DNA from: Crocosphaera sp.
GTDB lineage: Bacteria; Cyanobacteriota; Cyanobacteriia; Cyanobacteriales; Microcystaceae
Assembly (NCBI RefSeq): GCF_030064895.1
Contig: NZ_JASJEB010000046.1
Location: forward strand, 1-56,730
Direction of reading: 5' to 3'
DNA length: 56,730 bases
Position numbers and translations under genes: made by a program. Under the pieces are notes generated by a model, which saw only the letters and a program-made list of their open reading frames with translations, searched no databases and was not told where the DNA came from. Shown here in pieces: positions 9,882-18,516 of this stretch (its first letter is position 1; each line of letters opens with the position of its first letter).

Positions 9882-11702
9882 ATGAACAACATTTTTCAAC
9901 CCATTGAACTCTTAGAAAATGCTGCCGCTAAATGCAAAAGCGGTCATCTACAAATAACCGCTAACCAAGTAACCTGGGACTTATACTTTATCAATGGAAT
10001 GCTACAGGATGCAACCCATTCCTTACAGTCCCTCGCTACAATAGAACATTATTTACTCCGAAATAATCAAGAGGCCGTTGCTAAAATTGTGGCCAATGTA
10101 GCCAAAAATGTTCCCTCAAGACAGCCCTTACTCCCTAGTGTTTTAAAGCAGTTAACAGAAAAAAATCATTTAACTACTGATGAGGTATTGAGCTTAAAAA
10201 CAGACCTCATCAAAGATGCTTTAGAATCTTATTTATGGTTAAGAGAAGCAGAATATCATTGGTCTGATGAGCAACCTCAATCTTCTCATCAGATAACCAT
10301 CAAAGGAGATAATCTTTTCATTATTTCTAATTTATTGGACAATCTAATCATCAGAATGCAAAACTGGCAAAAATTCTCTGCTGCGATCACTTCTCCCTAT
10401 CAGCGTCTTTTCTGTGCTAACCCTAATTTAATACAGCAAAAAGTTCCTTCTGGAAATCTTAATCCCACTGCCTTAGAACAATTAGTTAAGTTCATGCAAG
10501 GAAAAACACTGCGTCAAATTAGTCTTTTTGTAAAGCAAGATGAATTAAAAGTTGCTCAATTATTATTCCCCTATCTTCAGAGCAATATTCTACAATTACA
10601 ACCACCCCAAACCACTCTAGATAAACTACCTTCTATTCCTCCCTTAACCCCAAAAAATACACCTAGTAAAACCCAAAATAGTTCACAACCACTTAATAAT
10701 TATAAACCCACTCAAAGCAAACAACAGAAAACTTATAAAATTGTTTGTATCGATGATAGTCCCACTATTTTAAACATGATTAAAGCCTATTTAGAAGAGG
10801 CTCAACACGAAGTTATTACCATAGATAATCCCACACAATCTCTTCCTTATTTGTTTAAATATAAGCCAGATTTAATCTTAATTGATTTTTCGATGCCAGG
10901 TATTAATGGGAATAAACTGTGTCGCATTATTAAAACAAGTCCTTTATTTAAGAATACTCCCCTGATTATGATCAGTGGTAACGAGAAAATGTTGACCCCT
11001 GAAAATATTAAAGAAGCAGCAGCAACTGATTATTTAGCCAAACCTTTTAGGAAACATGAATTACAGACTATTGTTAATAAGTATTTGCACAGCAATACGA
11101 ATATCAGTAAACCACTAATCACAACAAAAATTGACACTATTTCTTCTCCAAAGACCGTAGAAAAAACCGAAATGAAACAGCTAACCAGAAGAAAAAGTGA
11201 CACTATTTCTTCTAGAAAATATGTAGAACAACAAGAATTTAAACTATCTGATAATTTAGAAAGAAAACCAATACAAATTACGCCAACTGAACGCGATATT
11301 GATCCCATTACTCGCTTAGCAAACCGTCAATGTGTTGAGAAATATTTATCTGTCATTGCTAAAAATCATGAAAATAGACAATCTTCTTTTAGTTTAATGT
11401 TTATCAAGGTTAATAATTTAACGGATATTAAAGACACTTTAGGAAACAGTGAAGGGGACAATATTCTACGAAATATCGCAAAACAAATACAATCTTTAGT
11501 GAGAGAAAATGATGTTACTTCCCGTTGGAGTAATGATGAATTTGTGATTATTTTCAATAATGTTTCTCACCCCAAAATACTGGAAAAAATTAGTCAAAGA
11601 ATTCTTAATAATATTGAAAAATTATCTATTTTATCGGAGCATAAACTGAGTTTAAAATTGAGTCATAGTGTCAAGATTAATTCTTTAGTTGGAGTTATAT
11701 GA
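9882..11702 (+). CDS. PatA-type response regulator: PATAN, receiver, degenerate GGDEF
   Basis: A 606-residue protein. The N-terminal half matches the PATAN domain of cyanobacterial PatA-like regulators; a receiver domain follows at about 286-405 with acidic CIDDSP and acceptor LILIDFSMP. After a linker with two DTISS-containing repeats comes a GGDEF-like domain (about 463-606; DPITRLANR, LGNSEGDNILRNIA). Its signature is SNDEF instead of GGDEF and the protein stops before the usual final helix, so diguanylate cyclase activity is unlikely. PatA-like proteins usually accompany cyanobacterial pil clusters; here it lies after cheA. It probably acts as an output or competitor of the CheA pathway. 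Confidence 0.88.
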   Translation: MNNIFQPIELLENAAAKCKSGHLQITANQVTWDLYFINGMLQDATHSLQSLATIEHYLLRNNQEAVAKIVANVAKNVPSRQPLLPSVLKQLTEKNHLTTDEVLSLKTDLIKDALESYLWLREAEYHWSDEQPQSSHQITIKGDNLFIISNLLDNLIIRMQNWQKFSAAITSPYQRLFCANPNLIQQKVPSGNLNPTALEQLVKFMQGKTLRQISLFVKQDELKVAQLLFPYLQSNILQLQPPQTTLDKLPSIPPLTPKNTPSKTQNSSQPLNNYKPTQSKQQKTYKIVCIDDSPTILNMIKAYLEEAQHEVITIDNPTQSLPYLFKYKPDLILIDFSMPGINGNKLCRIIKTSPLFKNTPLIMISGNEKMLTPENIKEAAATDYLAKPFRKHELQTIVNKYLHSNTNISKPLITTKIDTISSPKTVEKTEMKQLTRRKSDTISSRKYVEQQEFKLSDNLERKPIQITPTERDIDPITRLANRQCVEKYLSVIAKNHENRQSSFSLMFIKVNNLTDIKDTLGNSEGDNILRNIAKQIQSLVRENDVTSRWSNDEFVIIFNNVSHPKILEKISQRILNNIEKLSILSEHKLSLKLSHSVKINSLVGVI

Positions 11703-11759
11703 ATTCAGTAATTATCGGGTTTCTTAGACTTAGACTTATTAGCTACACCCTACCTTCCT

Positions 11760-11787
11760 GTAGAGACATTTCATTCAACGTCTCTAC
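11760..11787. terminator. Inverted repeat in the convergent spacer
   Basis: GTAGAGAC and GTCTCTAC arms with a 12-base loop, followed by a short A run. It lies between the convergent PATAN and membrane-protein genes, so it may terminate both directions; the same hairpin type is a common dispersed cyanobacterial repeat. Confidence 0.5.
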
Positions 11788-11919
11788 AAAAAACTATGTA
11801 CTTCACGAGTATGAGAAGTTTTATTATCATTAAAAATTAATAATTAAAATTCCGCTTTTGGGAAGGGTTAGGAGTTGGTTTTCTGCCTCCTGCTATACTA
11901 GAATTTTTGCTAAAGATGT

Positions 11920-13656
11920 TCATATTATTCTCATTCTCACAAAAAAGATTAGAGCAGTAAAACTCAACAAGCTTAAAATAATTCCTAAGATAAAAGCCTG
12001 AGTTTTTTGATATCGTAATTCTATACCATAAGAACCTGGCTCTAATTCCAATTCTATTGTTCCATCATTAGACATATTAATAGGGGAAGACTTCCCATTG
12101 ATGTATAAATTCCAAGCTGGATAAGAATAGATTCGGACTCGAATTTTTGAAAATTTTTCTGCTGTTACAGAGAATATACGATGATAGCTTTTCCACTGCT
12201 GTATTTCAATTTCGGATTGACCACTAATAACAGAAATTTTGGGTTGACCAATAACAGGTACAGGAGGAGATGAGGTATCATTTTTAAGAAGAGGGCGGTA
12301 TTCTCGAACATCCCTCAATTTATCTGTGTACGGGTCATCAATAATAGTTTTAATATGCTGAAGATGTTCGATATTACCTCGTCCTGGGTTACGAATCGTA
12401 ATATATTTACGTGAAAGTTTATAAGAATATCTAAAATTCATTAGCAGAATTCCCACAATTACTATGGATAATAAAAATCTATAACCTAGGGGAAGTTTTA
12501 GGAGCATATTAACAAAAATTCCTAATAAAACTGCTCCAATAAATGATAAAACTTGTAAGAATCTCCAAGGAAATTGAAGCATTTGTAAAGTTGGACTCGC
12601 TTCCCAAATAAATCTGGAAAAAGAACTTATTAAAAAAGTTATACTGAAGGCAATAACTATCCAATACCAAATTTCTTGAGGCTGGAAAAAGCGAGAACGT
12701 TCAGCAATAAAAGCAAGAATTATTAAAACAATGATTACGGATAATTGATGAAAAACAACAGGAGAAATCGGATTGTTGTTGGTTATACCTAAGAGTTCTT
12801 GGATACCCAATAAATTTCCAGAAAAACCTCCATGAAGTTCTTTCATTGTCTCGATATTAACAAAACGTTTTTCGAGAATAGCTGGTAATAAATAAAAAGA
12901 TGCGATTCCCAATCCCATAACCGCAGATAAAATTGTTTTTAGTACAATTTTACAAGGTTTATTAAATAGAAAAAATAATACAGAGGGGAACCAAATAACT
13001 GCACAAATTAGCAAGCTTGGGGTATGTGTTAAAGCAATTATTGTCCAACACATAGCAAGTCCTAATCGCGATTTTTTGTTTGAGGAAAGGGACTGTTCAG
13101 TTAACAACCAAAGTAGAGGAATCCAGGCCTGAACAAACATTGACCCTAACCCTCCTCTCCAGTAGATATCAAAACCGATATATGGAACTGTTATGTAAGC
13201 GAATGCACCCATTAAAGCAGCAATTCTTCCCCATTTATTTCTACCATAAAGATAAAAAGTCAAACCTGATAAAAACAGTGCTAAAGAAAAGAGACTAATA
13301 AGAGTATCTTGAGCATCTAAGCCACTTAATCTAAAAAATGAACCAAAATAGTAAGCAAGAGGTGGATAAAATACAAAAGTGGGGCTACCGTATCCATAAT
13401 TAGTTCCAGCCAGCCATCGAGGATACAAAATTCCTTCCGATAATTGTTTAGAGAAATGCTGAATCCAAGTAAGATGCCATTTAATATCTGCATTTCCATT
13501 GAGTCCATCCTTGATCATCTTGAAATTTATAATGATCGTTGCTATTGCTAAAATAACAACTATCCCACCTTCAAGTAAATAGGGTGGGGGTGATAACTTA
13601 GTGGTAATGCTATCTATTTTTGATTTGACTGTTTGTGAACTTGTTTCTCGTATCAT
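11920..13656 (-). CDS. Polytopic membrane protein, PTPS-related/GT-C-like
   Basis: A 578-residue protein with roughly a dozen hydrophobic segments and a soluble beta-rich C-terminal domain (about 470-555) before a last TM helix. The N-terminal loop with GNADIKWHLTWIQHFS and ILYPRWLAGTNYGYGSPTF resembles the 6-pyruvoyl-tetrahydropterin-synthase-related membrane family, whose layout recalls GT-C glycosyltransferases and YfhO-like proteins. A role in cell-surface glycan or lipid modification is plausible but not shown. It is convergent with the signalling operon and upstream of, but not tied to, the nif genes. Confidence 0.7.
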   Translation of the reverse strand: MIRETSSQTVKSKIDSITTKLSPPPYLLEGGIVVILAIATIIINFKMIKDGLNGNADIKWHLTWIQHFSKQLSEGILYPRWLAGTNYGYGSPTFVFYPPLAYYFGSFFRLSGLDAQDTLISLFSLALFLSGLTFYLYGRNKWGRIAALMGAFAYITVPYIGFDIYWRGGLGSMFVQAWIPLLWLLTEQSLSSNKKSRLGLAMCWTIIALTHTPSLLICAVIWFPSVLFFLFNKPCKIVLKTILSAVMGLGIASFYLLPAILEKRFVNIETMKELHGGFSGNLLGIQELLGITNNNPISPVVFHQLSVIIVLIILAFIAERSRFFQPQEIWYWIVIAFSITFLISSFSRFIWEASPTLQMLQFPWRFLQVLSFIGAVLLGIFVNMLLKLPLGYRFLLSIVIVGILLMNFRYSYKLSRKYITIRNPGRGNIEHLQHIKTIIDDPYTDKLRDVREYRPLLKNDTSSPPVPVIGQPKISVISGQSEIEIQQWKSYHRIFSVTAEKFSKIRVRIYSYPAWNLYINGKSSPINMSNDGTIELELEPGSYGIELRYQKTQAFILGIILSLLSFTALIFFVRMRII

Positions 13657-13755
13657 AAAGTCAATTAGTTAATTACTATCAATAGGGTTTTTTGTAATTA
13701 TTGATGATTCAATATATGGGAATCATAACATTGTTTTTAACGAAAAATCCTGTCT

Positions 13756-13798
13756 AAATTGATAGCGATCACTAATAACCAGTGATCGCTATCAATTT
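13756..13798. terminator. Perfect 18-base inverted repeat downstream of the ArsC-like gene
   Basis: Arms starting AAATTGATAGCGATCACT separated by 7 bases. It lies beyond the 3' end of the leftward nif operon (13878 gene) and upstream of the membrane-protein gene start at 13656, so it most likely terminates or protects the nif transcript. T/A runs flank both sides. Confidence 0.65.
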
Positions 13799-13877
13799 TC
13801 ATAATTCAACTTTATTTTAGGGTCTTTTAGAGTTTTCCCCTCCGTCGAACTCACATTACTACAGAATGAACTGTCAA

Positions 13878-14306
13878 CTATTGAACAGTTGTACAAGATT
13901 TTTCCTCGTGACTACGGGGACAGGTTTCTAAGTCTTCAGTCACAGGTTTATCTGGGTTTAAACCGATCCAAGTATCAATTTTTTCAGGTTCAAAACCTAC
14001 TCGAAAAACTCCATCAACATGAATTAAAGGACGACGAATCAATAAGGGATCAACTATCATTAACTCTAAGGCTTTTTCCTCACTTAAATTATCAGGAATA
14101 ACCTCCCCAGATTTTATTTTCGGCGCGCTAGGATTAAACCATAAATTAACAGGTAAATCCCCAAAAAATGGTCTTAAAGTTTCCGGTGTCCAAGGTTCAG
14201 TTAAAAGACTTTTTGCTTCTAAATTGTGTCCGGCTGCTAATAACAAATTTTTCTGTTTTGTGTTATTCCGGCAACCTGGTTTCTCGTAAAAGGTAACGTT
14301 AGCCAT
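13878..14306 (-). CDS. Nitrogenase-associated protein, ArsC/Spx-like thioredoxin fold
   Basis: A 142-residue protein starting MANVTFYEKPGCRNNTKQK, the glutaredoxin-like opening of ArsC-family proteins, with a single Cys at 12 (CRNN, not CxxC), and LLIRRPLIHVDG containing the Arg-Arg-Pro and cis-Pro region. This matches the family called nitrogenase-associated protein, found in nif clusters. The biochemical role is unknown; a redox or thiol-related function is inferred from the fold. Its start overlaps the stop of the upstream gene (TAATG arrangement), so the two are translationally coupled. It is the last gene of the leftward operon. Confidence 0.85.
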   Translation of the reverse strand: MANVTFYEKPGCRNNTKQKNLLLAAGHNLEAKSLLTEPWTPETLRPFFGDLPVNLWFNPSAPKIKSGEVIPDNLSEEKALELMIVDPLLIRRPLIHVDGVFRVGFEPEKIDTWIGLNPDKPVTEDLETCPRSHEEKSCTTVQ

Positions 14307-14905
14307 TATTTTTTTCCAGAGGTAAGATAGTGTTCTTCGAGTAATCCTGCAATTTTTTTAGGATTAGGTTTACTGTGTTTACATTTCCCCGGCATTAAAA
14401 TCATATTGGGAGCTTTTCCACAGCGTTTTTGACAGCCAGTTTTCTCGATTTTTACGTGCTTTTCTAAGCCTAAATTAGAGATAGTTTTTTCCAGGACAGT
14501 ATAAAGTTTTTTCCCTCCTCTTTTTGCACAGTCAGACTTATTACAAAGCAGGATTTTACCTTTTTTGGCACAACCTTTACCTTTAGTTTTACCCATAGTA
14601 TTAGTCCCTAGTTCCTGATTACATTTTACGTCGCAACTTAGTCGCTCAATTTCATAAGCTTTCAACTTTAACTTAGTAAATTTTTCTTTCTTTAACTCCT
14701 GTTCTCCTGTGATTGAAATCCAATCTCCAGGTAATAAGTTTAAGGCGTTAGTATCCTGTAAACTGTTGTCAATTTTAATCCTTAATTGCCGTTCTCCAAC
14801 TGCTAGAATTAAAGATTTTGCTTGACCATTAGACTTATAAATAAAGCCCACAAATTCGCCTTGTAATTCAAAGGGAATTGTTTCACTAGAATGACTTGAA
14901 CTCAT
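14306..14905 (-). CDS. Thioredoxin-like [2Fe-2S] ferredoxin domain protein
   Basis: A 199-residue protein. The first 85 residues form a small beta domain (FELQGEFVGFIYKSNGQ, LLPGDWISITGEQEL); the C-terminal half contains ILLCNKSDCAKRGG and TGCQKRCGKAPNMILMPG, the four-Cys layout of thioredoxin-like [2Fe-2S] ferredoxins. Extra Cys-Lys-rich sequence joins the halves. It belongs to the leftward nif operon and overlaps the ArsC-like gene by one base. A good ribosome-binding site (TAGGAAA) precedes the ATG. It is probably an electron carrier or Fe-S accessory of nitrogen fixation; the exact partner is unknown. Confidence 0.8.
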   Translation of the reverse strand: MSSSHSSETIPFELQGEFVGFIYKSNGQAKSLILAVGERQLRIKIDNSLQDTNALNLLPGDWISITGEQELKKEKFTKLKLKAYEIERLSCDVKCNQELGTNTMGKTKGKGCAKKGKILLCNKSDCAKRGGKKLYTVLEKTISNLGLEKHVKIEKTGCQKRCGKAPNMILMPGKCKHSKPNPKKIAGLLEEHYLTSGKK

Positions 14906-15329
14906 GATAGCTTTCCTAAAAGTATGGGTTATCAGTTACCAAACATTGAACATTGAACATTGAACATTTTGTTTTCAAGCCTCTCCCTTTAGGGAGAAAG
15001 AAGTGTGGGAGAGGTTTCAAGCCTACTTCCAAACGAATGATCAATGATAAATGTTAAATGATAAATGAAATGACCAGTTATTGTTCACTGAAGAAATTAC
15101 CATTTTTTTTGAGGTGATGAGAGTTTTTGTCAACTAAAATGACAAAAAAGCTTTTATCAGGTTGAGCTAGATTACTGAAACCATCTTTAAACTATAATTT
15201 CTCTCAATAAGAAAAACAGTAAAAAAACTTGAAGAAAGGGGCTTAAATTAGTTACCAGTTACCAGTTACAAGTTTTCAGTTATTGCTCACTGTTCACTGT
15301 TTAATTAAGCCCGAAAAACTGGAGGAAGC
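14906..15329. other. Repeat-filled spacer between nifT and the [2Fe-2S] gene
   Basis: This 424-base spacer contains three AACATTG units (14942-14962), the third copy of the dispersed repeat (15013-15075), and CAGTTACCAGTTAC-type degenerate repeats (about 15251-15300). No protein gene is supported. It may carry a secondary promoter for the last two leftward genes, but no operator was recognised. Confidence 0.6.
15013..15075. repeat. Dispersed intergenic repeat, copy 3
   Basis: Third copy of the element at 4025-4073 and 6378-6437, here 9 kb away in the nif island and again next to AACATTG units. One base differs in the ATGATCAATG part. Confidence 0.85.
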
Positions 15330-15530
15330 TTAAAGACGTTTTGCGTCGAATGTTTGAGGTAAAGTTGTGTCGTCATTGAGGTCAGAAAATTTTAATTCCC
15401 AACCATTAGCTAAAGTTAAAATTTTGCCGTCTCCTTCAACAGTTTCTTTAACAACTAACTCTTCCAAATCTTTTTTAGGCACATAAACGGATAAATTACC
15501 TTCATCTTCTCGGCGTAGCATTACTTTCAT
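15330..15530 (-). CDS. nifT: NifT/FixU family protein
   Basis: A 66-residue protein that reads as NifT over its full length: MKVMLRREDEGNLSVYVPKK, the hydrophobic LTLANGWELKF segment, and LPQTFDAKRL at the end. NifT is small, conserved in nif clusters and of unclear function, often not essential. A strong AGGAG eight bases before ATG supports the start. It follows nifZ in the leftward operon, the usual nifV-nifZ-nifT order of cyanobacteria. Confidence 0.95.
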   Translation of the reverse strand: MKVMLRREDEGNLSVYVPKKDLEELVVKETVEGDGKILTLANGWELKFSDLNDDTTLPQTFDAKRL

Positions 15531-15607
15531 TGAATAACTCCTAAAATAGTTGACAGGGAATAGGTAATAGGGAATAGAAAAAAGTTGCTATTTTCAACTC
15601 CGAACTC

Positions 15608-15949
15608 TTAAACCTGAGACTCTTGTAGAGAAGGTTCTACGGTTTCTACAATTTCCTCATCATCGGTATCATCAGTAAAAGGTTCATCCACAGGAACTAA
15701 CTCCTTACGACGACAACCAACAACATAACCCTTTTCGAGGAAATGAACGGCATAAATGTAATAACTTTGTAGATAGGTGCCAATGCCAACAACATAACCT
15801 ACATCGCCTTTTTTGGCTAAAGTTTCGCCCACTTCTTTACCAGGAAACGTTCCATCATTGCGAATCATTTTCCGCAGACGCACTTTTTGTTCCATTTCAA
15901 AAGCGGGAGGATCATTAAGTTCAATTTCACCTGGATTATACAATCCCAT
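15608..15949 (-). CDS. nifZ: NifZ family protein
   Basis: 113 residues from the chosen ATG (MGLYNPGEIELNDPPAF), with the NifZ core KVRLRKMIRNDGTFPG, GDVGYVVGIGTYLQ and YIYAVHFLEKGYVVGCR, and an acidic tail. The open frame continues 14 residues upstream inside nifV, but AGGAG lies 8 bases before this ATG, so the shorter form is preferred. It overlaps the nifV end by 14 bases, suggesting coupled translation. NifZ aids maturation of the nitrogenase MoFe protein, specifically P-cluster formation in model diazotrophs. Confidence 0.93.
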   Translation of the reverse strand: MGLYNPGEIELNDPPAFEMEQKVRLRKMIRNDGTFPGKEVGETLAKKGDVGYVVGIGTYLQSYYIYAVHFLEKGYVVGCRRKELVPVDEPFTDDTDDEEIVETVEPSLQESQV

Positions 15950-17069
15950 GAGACATACTCCTATTGGATACAACATCAAGTAACTCTTCAACGGTTAGAC
16001 TCCGTTTCATTTGCACCGATAAATGGCGCACTGAGTCTAACACCACTTGGGACTCTTCATGGTTTAAACGGATACCATGTTGACTCAAGAGATTAGTCAA
16101 TAAGTGTCGTCCCGAATGTTTCCCTACCACTAAACGGCGTTTCCAACCCACCTCATCCGGGGAAAAAGGTTCGTAAGTTTGGGGGTTTTCTAAGACACCG
16201 TGAGCGTGAATACCGGACTCGTGGGCAAAGACATTATCCCCGACAATCGCTTTCCAAGGGGGAAGAGCAATACCTGAAGCAGCGATCACGAGTTGAGATA
16301 ATTCCCGTAAACGGGAGGTTTCCACCCCTAAATCAACTTGATAGAGTCGTTTTAGGGCCATGATCATCTCTTCTAAAGCCGCATTACCGGCTCTTTCTCC
16401 CAAGCCATTAACGGTTGTATTAACCGCCGTTGCCCCTGCTTGCAACCCGGCTAAGGCGTTAGCTGTGGCTAGGCCAAAGTCATTGTGGGTGTGCATTTCA
16501 ATGGGTATATTGAGGCACTTAACCAATTTTCCCACTTTTTGAGCCGTGCTTAAAGGCTCAAGAATACCTACCGTATCGCAAAAACGAAAACGGGAAGCAC
16601 CTAAAGACTCGGCAAACTGTGCTACTTCGAGTAAAAAGGACTCATCAGCCCTTGAAGCGTCTTCAGCACCCACAGAAACAAATAAATCCTGATCTAAAGC
16701 AAAATTCAGACTATCTTTTAAGCGTTGCCAAACAAGATTAGTTTTTCCTTTAAATTTTGCCTTAATTTGAATTTCAGAAACAGGGATAGAGACATGAACC
16801 CGTTTCAAACCACAGGCAATAGAGGCTTCTATATCGGAACGGACAGCACGGTTCCAGCCTAAAAGCTGAGCTTTTAATCCTTTTTGGGCAATGGTGGTGA
16901 TGGCTTGGGCTTCTGAGCCTCCCATGGCGGGAATTCCTACTTCTAACTCAGGAATGCCCATACTATCCATCATCGAAGCGATGGCTATTTTTTCGTCGGC
17001 ACTAAAAACAATACCGGCAGCTTGTTCTCCGTCTCGTAGGGTTGTATCATTGATATGAATATTGTTCAA
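15936..17069 (-). CDS. nifV: Homocitrate synthase
   Basis: A 377-residue DRE-TIM metallolyase. It begins INDTTLRDGEQAAGIVFSADEK, with the metal-binding Asp/Arg of the family, and carries HTHNDFGLATANALAGLQAG (metal-binding His pair) and NTTVNGLGERAGNAALEE. It condenses acetyl-CoA with 2-oxoglutarate to make homocitrate, the organic ligand of FeMo-co. The start is TTG, supported by GAGGAGG eight bases upstream. The length and location (upstream of nifZ/nifT) separate it from leucine-pathway isopropylmalate synthase, which is longer. Confidence 0.96.
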   Translation of the reverse strand: MNNIHINDTTLRDGEQAAGIVFSADEKIAIASMMDSMGIPELEVGIPAMGGSEAQAITTIAQKGLKAQLLGWNRAVRSDIEASIACGLKRVHVSIPVSEIQIKAKFKGKTNLVWQRLKDSLNFALDQDLFVSVGAEDASRADESFLLEVAQFAESLGASRFRFCDTVGILEPLSTAQKVGKLVKCLNIPIEMHTHNDFGLATANALAGLQAGATAVNTTVNGLGERAGNAALEEMIMALKRLYQVDLGVETSRLRELSQLVIAASGIALPPWKAIVGDNVFAHESGIHAHGVLENPQTYEPFSPDEVGWKRRLVVGKHSGRHLLTNLLSQHGIRLNHEESQVVLDSVRHLSVQMKRSLTVEELLDVVSNRSMSHGIV

Positions 17070-17098
17070 GACTTAATCCTCCTCAGATTGACCAATAA

Positions 17099-17311
17099 TT
17101 AGGGAGACTGAAAGTACATTTGAGCATCTAGCCAATCCCAAATTCTCTGTAGTTCTCCCAAAGAGATTAAGCCGTATTGCCAAAGCAACATAGGAATGGG
17201 ATCTCCTGGTTGTCTTCGGTTTTTGATGACCACTGCTAGGTCATTCTGTGATAGGGCCATCTCTTGTTGCAAGAATTGACTAAATTCGCTAGAAATTGAA
17301 TTGTTTTCCAT
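17099..17311 (-). CDS. DUF2949 family small protein (Asr1406-like position)
   Basis: A 70-residue protein with the DUF2949 pattern: an N-terminal helix, LALS-like SQNDLAVVIKNRR, then PIPMLLWQYGLISLGELQRI and a WDWLD end. It lies directly upstream of nifV, where Anabaena has the small gene asr1406. The family is cyanobacterial and of unknown function; helical content and size suggest a small regulator or adaptor, which is inference. It shares the leftward operon. Confidence 0.75.
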   Translation of the reverse strand: MENNSISSEFSQFLQQEMALSQNDLAVVIKNRRQPGDPIPMLLWQYGLISLGELQRIWDWLDAQMYFQSP

Positions 17312-17501
17312 GACAGCACTGAGAAGTTCAGTTATCTATATTGTGATCAGGTAACTGAGAAAAGCAAAAAAGCGGCTTAAGAGGAAAAAACCTAACTTTA
17401 AGAATAATAAGCCTGATGATTGGCTGAAAAACCCCAATAAGGCTATTGATTAGTCAATTTTCTCAGTGTTGCGTTGGTGATCTAACCAGAGAATCACCAT
17501 G

Positions 17502-17789
17502 TTACAGTTGTCTATTTTGATAAGACTTAACGGACTCGTCATCAACCGTTTGCCAACACCGCTCTAACCAGTTGATTAACTCTTGACGGGGAGCGATCAT
17601 CCCAGAGACAACACTACGGAGTAAAATAGCATGGATTCCATTTTCTATTTCTACCCACAATGAGCCATCTTCGGGACACCAGCAGGGAATTGTTAATTCT
17701 TGAAGACGTTGACAAACAGTCCAGCGATCGCAGCGAGAAATTTTCTCAACTCGACTGATTAGAGCATCGGAGTTATAAGGTTGCATCAT
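17502..17789 (-). CDS. Asr1405/Asl0597 family protein
   Basis: 95 residues from the chosen ATG (MMQPYNSDALISRVEKISRC). The core CDRWTVCQRLQELTIPCWC then WVEIENGIHAILLRSVV matches the small cyanobacterial Asr1405/Asl0597 family. The open frame extends 18 codons upstream into cysE, but this later ATG lies after the cysE stop and fits the family N-terminus; a second ATG follows directly. The residues read like a winged-helix-sized protein with four Cys, but no function is established. It sits between cysE2 and nifV as in Anabaena, and so is a likely nif-co-expressed gene. Confidence 0.8.
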   Translation of the reverse strand: MMQPYNSDALISRVEKISRCDRWTVCQRLQELTIPCWCPEDGSLWVEIENGIHAILLRSVVSGMIAPRQELINWLERCWQTVDDESVKSYQNRQL

Positions 17790-17805
17790 AATTGTAAGGT
17801 AAAGG

Positions 17806-18516
17806 TCAAGATAGTTTTTGTATCTTTTGTTCCAATTTTTCAATTCTGTCCAATAAAGTCCTAATTACTTCCCCCTCAACATCAGGTAATTTACCGTGTT
17901 CCAATGGGCAAAATGGACCTGTACGGGAGATAATACGACCAGGAACGCCTACTACGGTACAATCGTGAGGAACATTCCCTAAAACAATAGAGCCTGCTCC
18001 AATACGAACATGACTGCCAATACAAATATTGCCTAAAACTTTGGCTCCGGCTCCCACGATCACCGAATGGCCTAAAGTAGGATGGCGTTTACCGCTTTCT
18101 TTGCCGGTACCACCAAGGGTAACATTTTGGTAAATTAGACAATCATCCCCAATAATGGCTGTTTCCCCAATCACCACCCCCATACCATGATCGATAAACA
18201 CTCCTTTACCAATAGTAGCTCCAGGGTGAATTTCAATTCCGGTGAGGAAACGGGCAAAATGAGAGAGCAAACGAGGGACAAAAGCTACATGACGTTGCCA
18301 TAGGTAATGAGATAGACGATGGATCGCCAAAGCGTGTAAACCTGGATAGCAACACACCACTTCTAACCAATGATGAGCGGCGGGATCTCTTTTGAAAATG
18401 ATTTGAAAATCTTGCCACAAAACGCTCCATAGGTTAGTCTCAGAAGTGCGTGCCTTTGCAATAGAGCTTTCTGACTGACTTCCATGACCCTCTCTGACTG
18501 GGAGTGATCCAAACAT
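17806..18516 (-). CDS. cysE: Serine O-acetyltransferase (CysE2/NifP)
   Basis: A 236-residue left-handed beta-helix acetyltransferase. The N-terminal helical domain contains RDPAAHHWLEVVCCYPGLHA; hexapeptide repeats follow with DHGMGVVIGETAIIGDD (catalytic His) and HPTLGHSVIVGAGAKVLGN. It makes O-acetylserine for cysteine, raising sulfur supply for Fe-S cluster assembly. In nif clusters this paralogue is called cysE2 or nifP. The first about 28 residues before the conserved WQDFQIIF region look non-conserved, so a later start is possible. It is the first gene of the leftward operon, divergent from nifB. Confidence 0.93.
   Translation of the reverse strand: MFGSLPVREGHGSQSESSIAKARTSETNLWSVLWQDFQIIFKRDPAAHHWLEVVCCYPGLHALAIHRLSHYLWQRHVAFVPRLLSHFARFLTGIEIHPGATIGKGVFIDHGMGVVIGETAIIGDDCLIYQNVTLGGTGKESGKRHPTLGHSVIVGAGAKVLGNICIGSHVRIGAGSIVLGNVPHDCTVVGVPGRIISRTGPFCPLEHGKLPDVEGEVIRTLLDRIEKLEQKIQKLS

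Noticed and set aside
15950-15991. Longer NifZ start
   Set aside because: The extra codons lie in nifV and the AGGAG fits the later ATG.
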